From: Pleomorphomonas oryzae DSM 16300
GTDB taxonomy: Bacteria > Pseudomonadota > Alphaproteobacteria > Rhizobiales > Pleomorphomonadaceae
Direction: 5' to 3'
Assembly (NCBI RefSeq): GCF_000422965.1
Contig: NZ_AUHB01000003.1
Location: 62,001-126,000 of the forward strand
DNA length: 64,000 bases
The first letter of the stretch is position 1, and each line of letters starts with the position of its first letter. Position numbers and translations under genes: made by a program. The notes under the pieces were generated by a model, which worked only from the letters and a program-made list of their open reading frames with translations, searched no databases and had not been told where the DNA came from. Shown one piece after another: positions 57,167-64,000 of the stretch.

Positions 57167-58276
57167 TCATTCCGCAGCGCGCGCGAAGCGCACACGCGGA
57201 AAGGCAACGCCGTTCTCATCGAAAAGATGCAGCCGCTCCGCCGGCGCCGTTACGGTCAGCGTGGCGCCCTTGGCAATCTCCACGTCGCCGTCGATTTTCA
57301 CGGTGATGGGCTCCTCAAGGCCGGTATCCAAATAGACCAGGGTTACCTCGCCGAGCTTCTCGACGATCGACACCGTTCCGGTGAAAAGTCCCGGTCCGTC
57401 GGTCGGGGTCAGGTCTTCCGGCCGGACGCCGAACGTGGCCTTGGCGTCGAGATAGGTCGCCGCGACCTCGGCATTGATGGTAACCGGGTTGCCGGATTCC
57501 GGCTGCACCGTTGCCGGCGCGCCGGTGCTGGCAATGGTTGCCGGCACGATGTTCATGGCCGGCGACCCGATGAAACGGGCGACGAACAGGTTGTCCGGCG
57601 TATGGTAGAGTTCCATCGGCGTGCCAACCTGTTCGACCACGCCGTAGTTGAGCACCACGATGCGATCGGCGAGCGTCATCGCTTCCACCTGATCGTGCGT
57701 CACGTAGATCATGGTGGTCTCGGCCATGCGCTCATGCAGCTTGGCGATCTCCAGGCGTGTGGCAACGCGCAGCGCCGCATCGAGGTTGGAAAGCGGTTCG
57801 TCGAACAGGAAGACCTTCGGGTCGCGGACGATGGCCCGACCGATGGCAACACGCTGCCGCTGGCCGCCGGACAGCTGCTTGGGCAGGCGATCGAGATAGG
57901 GCGTGATCTGCAGCATTTCCGCAGCTTCCCGCACCCGTTTCTCCTGTTCCCCCGGTGCGGCCTTCGCGAGCTTCAGGCCGAAAGCCATGTTCTCGTAGAC
58001 CGTCATATGCGGGTAGAGCGCGTAGCTCTGGAACACCATGGCAATGCCGCGCTTGGAGGGCGGCAGCGTATTGACCACGGTACCGCCGATTTCGAGCGTA
58101 CCCTCGGTGATATCCTCAAGGCCGGCAATCAGCCGCAGCAGCGTCGATTTGCCGCAGCCGGAAGGGCCGACAAAGACGACGAACTCGCCGGACTTGATGT
58201 CGAGGTCGATGCCGTGCAGTACCTGCACGGCGCCATAGGCCTTCTTGACTTGCTTGAGCTTCAGTCCGGCTGACAT
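57167..58276 (-). CDS. aglK: Alpha-glucoside ABC transporter ATP-binding protein
   Basis: 369-residue MalK/UgpC-type ATPase energising the AglEFG importer. Walker A GPSGCGKST, Q-loop FQSYALYPHMTV, signature LSGGQRQRVA, Walker B VFLFDEPLSNLDA, then a TOBE/OB regulatory domain (about 240-369). Last gene of aglE-F-G-A-K, 91 bases after aglA, with a GC-rich hairpin in that gap. Such ATPases can serve more than one sugar importer. Confidence 0.93.
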   Translation of the reverse strand: MSAGLKLKQVKKAYGAVQVLHGIDLDIKSGEFVVFVGPSGCGKSTLLRLIAGLEDITEGTLEIGGTVVNTLPPSKRGIAMVFQSYALYPHMTVYENMAFGLKLAKAAPGEQEKRVREAAEMLQITPYLDRLPKQLSGGQRQRVAIGRAIVRDPKVFLFDEPLSNLDAALRVATRLEIAKLHERMAETTMIYVTHDQVEAMTLADRIVVLNYGVVEQVGTPMELYHTPDNLFVARFIGSPAMNIVPATIASTGAPATVQPESGNPVTINAEVAATYLDAKATFGVRPEDLTPTDGPGLFTGTVSIVEKLGEVTLVYLDTGLEEPITVKIDGDVEIAKGATLTVTAPAERLHLFDENGVAFPRVRFARAAE

Positions 58277-58329
58277 GCGCAGTTCCTCCCGAATTTCGCG
58301 AAGGGTTCTCCCAACCCCATTCTTGGAGC

Positions 58330-58354
58330 CCGGCCGCCCGCAAGGGGCGGCCGG
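58330..58354 (-). promoter_or_regulatory. Intercistronic hairpin between aglA and aglK
   Basis: Perfect arms CCGGCCGCCC and GGGCGGCCGG around GCAAG, 13 bases past the aglA stop, with no T run. Identical arms occur between aglE and aglF. Probably an mRNA-stability or attenuation element. Confidence 0.65.
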
Positions 58355-58367
58355 TCTTTGGTTCAGA

Positions 58368-60029
58368 TCATTTCATCCTGGCGACGAAGGCACTCTCGGC
58401 TGGCAGCGTCACCATGCCCTCGACGACACGCGACGCGAAGCCGAGCTCGGCGATCGAGGCAACGGAAAGCCCTGCCGGCACCGGGAAACCGGCGCCCGTG
58501 TGCCCGAAGTTGAAGACGCAGAGCACCTTCTCCTCACCCGCCTGTCGCAGGAAGGCGAGAACATTGCCATCCGAGGCGAGGAAGCTCACCGAGCCCTTGG
58601 TCAGCGCCCGGCTCGTCTTGCGCCAGGTGATCATCGCCTTGTAGAGCTCGTACTGGCTCTCCGGCTTGCCGACCTGTTGGTCGACTGACTTGGCGAGGTG
58701 GGCCTGAGGCACCGGCAGCCAGGGCTTGGCCGTGGAGAAACCGGCATTGGGGGCCTCGGCCTCCCACACCATGGGCGTACGGCAGCCATCGCGCCCCTTG
58801 AACTCCGGCCAGAAGCGGATGCCGTAGGGATCGACCAGATCCTCGAAGGCAAGGTCTGCTTCGGTGAGGCCGAGTTCGTCCCCTTCATAGATGCAGACCG
58901 AGCCACGCAGGCTGAGGTGGAGCGTTGCCATCAGTTTGTCCCGCTGCGCCGGGTTCTGCGCGAAGGGCAGGAACCGTGTCGCATAGCGGACCACGTCGTG
59001 GTTGGACAGCGCCCAGCATGGCCATGCGTCGCCGGCTTGCGCCTCGAAGGTCTTCAACGTCTTTTCCACATAGGCCCGCGTCGGCTCGCCACCCAGAAGA
59101 TCGAACGTGTAGCTCATGTGCAGCTTGTCACCGCCGGAGGTGTAGGCAATCATCGTTTTGAGCGAACGATCGCCGTCGCCGATCTCGCCCACGGTGGTCG
59201 AGCCGGGATACTGGTCGAGCAGCTGGCGCATCCGCTTCAGGAACTCGAGATTCTCCGGCTGGCTCTTGTCATAGATGTGGTCCTGCCGAAGATAGGGATT
59301 GACCCGCGGTGCATCGATGGCGTCGACCGGTCGGGTCTGCGGCGGATTGGGACGAAGCTGCTCGTCGTGAAAGTAGAAGTTCACGGTGTCGAGCCGGAAT
59401 CCATCGACACCGAGGTCGAGCCAGAACTTCAGCACGTCGAGCAATGCGTCCTGCACCGCGGGAGTATGAAAGTTGAGGTCGGGCTGACTGGCCAGGAAGT
59501 TGTGCAAGTAGTACTGGCACCGGCGGGTATCCCACTCCCAGGCAGAACCGCCGAACACCGACAGCCAGTTGTTCGGCGGTGTGCCGTCCGGCTGGGCATC
59601 GGCCCATACATACCAATCCGCCTTGTCGTTGATCTGATCGCGGCGGCTCTCTGCGAACCAGGAGTGCTGGTCGGACGTGTGGCTCAGCACCTGGTCGATG
59701 ATCACCTTGATGCCGCGCCGATGCGCCTCGGCAACCATCGTCCGGAAGTCGTCGAGCGTTCCGAAGATGGGATCGATATCGCAATAGTCGGAAACGTCGT
59801 AGCCGAAGTCCTTCATGGGCGACTTGAAGAATGGCGACAGCCAGACGGCATCGACGCCGAGATCTTCGAGATATCCGAGACGGGCTGTAATGCCTGCAAG
59901 ATCACCGATCCCGTCGCTGTTGGAGTCTTGAAACGAGCGCGGGTAGATCTGGTAGATCACTGCGCCGCGCCACCAGTCGGGGTCGGAGGCTCGGCTTGCA
60001 TTTGCTACGGTTTTTTCAGGCATATCCAT
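58368..60029 (-). CDS. aglA: Alpha-glucosidase (GH13)
   Basis: 553-residue cytosolic GH13 enzyme hydrolysing imported alpha-glucosides such as sucrose, maltose or trehalose analogues. Start MDMPEKTVANASR (or M3). Conserved regions: DQVLSHTSDQH (region I, about 112-121), nucleophile D214 in GFRLDTVNF, acid/base E282 in TVGEIGDGD, and SNHDVVRY. Lacks a signal peptide, in keeping with a transporter-coupled enzyme. Lies within the aglE-F-G-A-K operon. Confidence 0.94.
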   Translation of the reverse strand: MDMPEKTVANASRASDPDWWRGAVIYQIYPRSFQDSNSDGIGDLAGITARLGYLEDLGVDAVWLSPFFKSPMKDFGYDVSDYCDIDPIFGTLDDFRTMVAEAHRRGIKVIIDQVLSHTSDQHSWFAESRRDQINDKADWYVWADAQPDGTPPNNWLSVFGGSAWEWDTRRCQYYLHNFLASQPDLNFHTPAVQDALLDVLKFWLDLGVDGFRLDTVNFYFHDEQLRPNPPQTRPVDAIDAPRVNPYLRQDHIYDKSQPENLEFLKRMRQLLDQYPGSTTVGEIGDGDRSLKTMIAYTSGGDKLHMSYTFDLLGGEPTRAYVEKTLKTFEAQAGDAWPCWALSNHDVVRYATRFLPFAQNPAQRDKLMATLHLSLRGSVCIYEGDELGLTEADLAFEDLVDPYGIRFWPEFKGRDGCRTPMVWEAEAPNAGFSTAKPWLPVPQAHLAKSVDQQVGKPESQYELYKAMITWRKTSRALTKGSVSFLASDGNVLAFLRQAGEEKVLCVFNFGHTGAGFPVPAGLSVASIAELGFASRVVEGMVTLPAESAFVARMK

Positions 60030-60053
60030 CGTCGGTCGATCTCTCTCTCATCG

Positions 60054-60076
60054 ATGCCGGCGGGGAGGGCGTCGGC
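60054..60076 (-). promoter_or_regulatory. Weak hairpin between aglG and aglA
   Basis: Arms ATGCCG / CGGCAT in the 119-base gap. Shorter than the other intercistronic hairpins of the operon; its significance is uncertain. Confidence 0.3.
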
Positions 60077-60148
60077 ATTTTCATCTTGTCGCAGCAACGC
60101 TGCTGAGGCAAAGCGGGTTTCATCGCTTTGGGAAGATTGCGCGCCTTC

Positions 60149-60978
<830 letters not shown>

Positions 60979-60979
<1 letters not shown>

Positions 60980-61968
60980 CACCGATCTCCTCCGTCGAAA
61001 CGCACCTTGCCGAGCCAGATGTAGAGGATGGTCATCAGCGCAATAAGCAGGAACAACATGGTCGACTGCGCCGATCCATAGGCGAATTTGTCGAAATCGA
61101 TCAGGTTTTCCCGTGCCAGAACCGAGATCGTCTTGGTCTGGGCGCTGTTGGGGGTCAGCACGTAGATCAGGTCGAAAATGCGCATAGCATCGAGCAAGCG
61201 GAAGATGACCGCCACCATCAGGGCCGGTCGTACCAGGGGCAGGGTAACCTTCCAAAAGGTCTTGACCGGATGTACGCCGTCGATGGCTGCGGCTTCATAG
61301 ATGTCCCGTGGGATCATCTGCAGGCCGGCGAGAATGAGAAGCGCCATGAAAGGCGTCGTCTTCCAGACATCGACGATCAGCACGGCGATCATTGCCGTGT
61401 CCGACGAGGCGGTCCAGGCGATCTTGTGATCGATAAGCCCCAGCATCATCAGCATGTCGTTGATGATGCCGAACTGGTCATTCAGCATCCAGCTCCACAT
61501 GCGGGCCGACACGATGGTTGGAATGGCCCAAGGGATCAGAATGGCCGCGCGTACGATGCCGCGTCCCTTGAAGTCGGCATTGAGCACCAGCGCCACGACC
61601 GTGCCGAGAATGGTTTCGAGCGTGACCGAGAGCACAGAGAAGCGCACCGTATTCCAGACGGCGTTCCACCAGACGGGGTCGGCGAGTAGCCCGGACCAGA
61701 TGACGCGGCCGCTCTTCAGAACCGTCCAGTTAAGGTAGTTCTTGAAACCGATCAGTTCCGCGCCGCTGATATTGGTCAACGATGCGTTGGTGAACGAAAA
61801 ATAGATCGTTCTGAGCAGCGGCCATCCGGCGACGATGGCAAGCGCGAGCAGCATCGGTACCAGGAACCAGCTGGCGGCCCTGAGGCGCTGCCGCATCAAC
61901 TCGGACTTGACCCGTTTATGGCCCGGGGCGGTCGGCACGATCTGGATCGTCGATTGTGTGGAGGCCAT
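60979..61968 (-). CDS. aglF: Alpha-glucoside ABC transporter permease
   Basis: 329-residue MalF-type permease. Start MASTQSTIQIVPTAP was chosen for AGGAA six bases upstream; ATG 61998 is possible. First helix WFLVPMLLALAIVAGWPLL, EAA loop YEAAAIDGVHPVKTFWKVTL. It follows aglE after a 231-base gap holding a very stable hairpin and overlaps aglG. Confidence 0.93.
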
Positions 61969-62145
61969 GGCAATTCCTGCGATGGAGTCGGAAGGCATCG
62001 GTCCGCCTCGGCGGCGCCGGTTACGCGCAGTCCGGCAACGAAAAGTCACCGGCAGCCGCCTCGTCGGCTGAGAAGTCTTTTCGGCTGTGATTTCGGCGCA
62101 ATACGCCAATGAACATGCGCTGCGAAACAAGCCGGTTCCAGGGAT

Positions 62146-62185
62146 CCGGCCGCCCGACGTCTCGGGGAGCGACGTGGGCGGCCGG
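62146..62185 (-). promoter_or_regulatory. Strong intercistronic hairpin between aglE and aglF
   Basis: Outer arms CCGGCCGCCC and GGGCGGCCGG plus inner ACGTC / GACGT give about 15 base pairs, starting 15 bases after the aglE stop, without a T run. Binding-protein genes are often followed by such structures, which stabilise their mRNA and lower downstream expression. Confidence 0.7.
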
Positions 62186-62199
62186 CGAGCTGGCGTAGC

Positions 62200-63465
62200 T
62201 TACCAGCCGGACCCCTTGAGCTCGGTCAGCTTGCCCTCGAGGATTTCGAGGTTATCCGCGGCCGTGCCGTTGCCCGACAGTGTGTCGTGAACGGCCGACC
62301 AGAACAGCGAGGACACCTCGTTGTACTTGACCTTGGTCGGGGCCGACGGACGCGGCACGGCGTTCATGAACACGTCCTTCCACTGGGGAATGATCGGCGC
62401 AGCCTTGGCAACATCTGGGTCGTCATAGAGAGACATGATGCTCGGCAAGGTGGTCTGCTCGATGGCGCGGTTCTTCTGGACTTCCTTCGATCCGAGGAAC
62501 AAGGCGAGCTTGATCGCCTCCTCAGGATGCTTGGAATACTTGGACACCGCAAAGTTCCAGCCGCCGAGAGTGGCAGCCGGCTTGTCGGTCGTCGTTGCGG
62601 CCGGCAGCGTCGATACGCCGAATTTGCCCTTCACCGCGCTGTCCGCGCTATCGCCGAGTGCGAAGGCGTAAGGCCAGTTGCGCATGAATACCGCGTTGCC
62701 GGTCTGCCAGACGCCACGCGCTTCCTCTTCCTGATAGGCGAGGACGCCCGGGGGCGAGATGGTACCGATCCAGCCCTTGGCCATCTCGAGAGCCTTGGCC
62801 GCCTTTTCATTGTTGATGGAGATGTCGCCGTTGGCCTCGACAATTTGGCCGCCGCCGAACGATTTCACCCACTCCAAGGCGTTGCAGGTCAGGCCCTCGT
62901 AGGCATTACCCTGAAAAACGAAGCCCCAAAGGTCCTTGGCGCCGGCGGCGCGTTCCTTGTCCTGGATTTCCTTGGCCGTGGCGGCCATCTCGTCCCAGGT
63001 CTTGGGAACCGGCTTGCCATATTTTTCAAGCAGGTCTTTGCGATAGAACAGCGCCGGCGCGTCGGTAAAGCCTGGAATGGCTACCAGTTTGCCATTGGCC
63101 GTTTGCGACTCGATGATCGACGGGAAATGATCCTTGACCACGTCCTTGGCGGCATCGGTCAGATCCACGAACTGATCGGAAAGCTGCGGGGCCCAGATCA
63201 CGTCGGTCTGATACACGTCGATGTCGGCGTTACCGGCGGCAAGCCACAGGCGGTACTGGCCGAATTGGTCGGTGGTCGACGGTGGCATCGGCACGATCTT
63301 GACCGTATTGCCGGTCTTGGCCTCGAAGTTCTTCAGCTGGCTCTGTAGGAAAGCCAGCCCATTGCCGGAGTCACCGGACACGATCGCAAGCTCGGCAGCC
63401 ATCGTGGCAGATGCGGTTAAAACCGCGCCGGCAAAAAGACCGGCACGCAGGGCTGAATGAAGCAT
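62200..63465 (-). CDS. aglE: Alpha-glucoside ABC transporter substrate-binding protein
   Basis: 421-residue periplasmic family 1 solute-binding protein. Start MLHSALRAGLFAGAVLTASATMAAE is a signal peptide preceded by GGGAGGA. The mature N-terminus ELAIVSGDSGNGLAFLQSQLKNFEAKTG fits the family; other marks are IPGFTDAPALFYRKDLLEKYG and AVFMRNWPYAF. First gene of the operon, behind a TTGACA promoter with LacI-type operators. Confidence 0.93.
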   Translation of the reverse strand: MLHSALRAGLFAGAVLTASATMAAELAIVSGDSGNGLAFLQSQLKNFEAKTGNTVKIVPMPPSTTDQFGQYRLWLAAGNADIDVYQTDVIWAPQLSDQFVDLTDAAKDVVKDHFPSIIESQTANGKLVAIPGFTDAPALFYRKDLLEKYGKPVPKTWDEMAATAKEIQDKERAAGAKDLWGFVFQGNAYEGLTCNALEWVKSFGGGQIVEANGDISINNEKAAKALEMAKGWIGTISPPGVLAYQEEEARGVWQTGNAVFMRNWPYAFALGDSADSAVKGKFGVSTLPAATTTDKPAATLGGWNFAVSKYSKHPEEAIKLALFLGSKEVQKNRAIEQTTLPSIMSLYDDPDVAKAAPIIPQWKDVFMNAVPRPSAPTKVKYNEVSSLFWSAVHDTLSGNGTAADNLEILEGKLTELKGSGW

Positions 63466-63534
63466 CAAGTCCTCCCTTGAATGCGGCACTTCTCCCGAAT
63501 GCCGCAACTGGGTACGAAGCGCCTCGAAATCCCC

Positions 63535-63544
63535 AAAGCGCTTT
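63535..63544. promoter_or_regulatory. Operator candidate O1 of the agl operon
   Basis: Palindrome AAAGCGCTTT with a central CG, just downstream of the aglE -10. LacI-family repressors bind palindromes with a central CpG; a position at the start site would block transcription. Confidence 0.55.
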
Positions 63545-63554
63545 GAACGCTGGG

Positions 63555-63583
63555 ATCATCCTTGAAAGCCAAGTTGCTGTCAA
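63555..63583 (-). promoter_or_regulatory. aglE promoter
   Basis: On the minus strand: -35 TTGACA (63578-63583), 17-base spacer, -10 GATGAT (63555-63560), followed about 80 bases on by the aglE Shine-Dalgarno GGGAGGA. Confidence 0.65.
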
Positions 63584-63591
63584 CTGGTCAA

Positions 63592-63605
63592 TGTAACCGT
63601 TTGCA
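63592..63605. promoter_or_regulatory. Operator candidate O2 (LacI/GalR consensus)
   Basis: TGTAACCGTTTGCA matches the general LacI-family half-site pattern TGNAANCGNTTNCA, directly upstream of the aglE -35. Confidence 0.65.
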
Positions 63606-63774
63606 GGGAGGATTTAGCGCCTTTGCGAGCGCATACGGCCTATGCCGATCCTTTGGGCAGGGCGTGTAATGGGGTGTAACAGTATCGCTACAAATGGTAA
63701 GGCTCGCGCATCGGCCTCTGCTCACGGCTTCGGGGGAAGAACGAGGCAGCTGCCGATGACGACGGAAAATGACA

Positions 63775-64000
63775 ATGAATCTTAAGGAATTGGCAGCCGA
63801 ACTGCATCTTTCGCAGACGACTGTCAGTCGCGCGCTCAACGGATATCCGGAAGTCAGCGAAAAAACCCGCGAAATCGTTCTCGCCGCTGCGCAACGTTTC
63901 GGATATCGGCCCAGTCCGGCGGCCCGACGGCTCGCGACCGGGCGTGCTCATGCTTTGGGCGTTGTGTTTAATGCCGAGCGAAACGCGCTCATGGATCCAC
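63775..64000 (+). CDS. aglR: LacI-family regulator of the agl operon, 3'-truncated by window
   Basis: First 75 residues of a LacI-family regulator. N-terminal HTH MNLKELAAELHLSQTTVSRA with hinge LNGYPEVSEKTREIV and RPSPAARRLATGRAHALGV leading into the sugar-binding domain. An ATG two codons upstream (63769) is also possible. Divergent from aglE as in Sinorhizobium, so it should repress the operon in the absence of alpha-glucosides. The effector domain is outside the window. Confidence 0.9.
   Translation, partial: MNLKELAAELHLSQTTVSRALNGYPEVSEKTREIVLAAAQRFGYRPSPAARRLATGRAHALGVVFNAERNALMDP

Larger units (their letters stand above)
63466..63774. other. aglE-aglR divergent regulatory region
   Basis: About 309 bases without coding content. 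Holds the aglE promoter (63555-63583) and two operator candidates (63535-63544 and 63592-63605), listed separately. A clear aglR promoter was not found. Confidence 0.6.

Overview
The window is a GC-rich (about 60-65 percent G+C) chromosomal segment of an alphaproteobacterium, most likely a member of the Hyphomicrobiales (Rhizobiales). The evidence is an Agl-type alpha-glucoside operon arranged as in Sinorhizobium, two copies of a rhizobial intergenic mosaic (RIME-like) repeat, an RNase E with the alphaproteobacterial S1 insertion and basic tail, a TIGR03808-type Tat-exported repeat protein, and the usual alphaproteobacterial accB-accC and aroQ neighbourhood. Genus cannot be decided from the sequence alone. 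No rRNA, tRNA, CRISPR array, prophage or intact insertion sequence was found.

Region 1 (1-30 kb) is mostly core housekeeping: a 5'-truncated pncB; a minus-strand run M48 protease - DsbA-like - aroQ - accB - accC; an aminotransferase; a GGCT-like protein; rne with a long structured leader; an amidase_3 amidase; PBP1a; prfB with its programmed +1 frameshift; an M23 peptidase; bcp; class II fructose-bisphosphate aldolase with a PfkB-family sugar kinase; a divergent MerR / His-rich P-type metal ATPase pair; the Tat-exported repeat protein; guaA. Directly behind guaA lies a lower-GC gene with a HEPN-like RX4H motif, followed by a frameshifted acetyltransferase relic, then an ABC-F ATPase.

Region 2 (30-47 kb) is accessory. 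It holds a nitrobindin-like protein, a cNMP-binding/thioredoxin-reductase-like fusion without the CxxC dithiol that overlaps a UBP zinc-finger gene, recQ, and then a series of LysR regulators paired with oxidoreductases (quinone-oxidoreductase-like MDR, three SDRs, MBL-fold hydrolase, tautomerase, ABM monooxygenase, GST). This looks like an electrophile, quinone or xenobiotic response neighbourhood.

Region 3 (47-54 kb) is a compact catabolic-looking cluster: LysR, divergent from an ALDH7-type dehydrogenase, a DapB paralogue lacking the catalytic His pair, and a ThDP-dependent enzyme, with a convergent MHS-type MFS transporter. Its pathway is not known to me and it is the best candidate here for an undescribed function.

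Region 4 (54-64 kb) holds ydcF, a RidA-family protein, a CorA/ZntB-type transporter, and the agl operon (aglE-F-G-A-K on the minus strand) with the divergent LacI-type regulator aglR truncated by the window end. The operon has a good sigma70-type promoter, two LacI-type operator candidates, and GC-rich hairpins in its three intercistronic gaps, two of which share identical arms.
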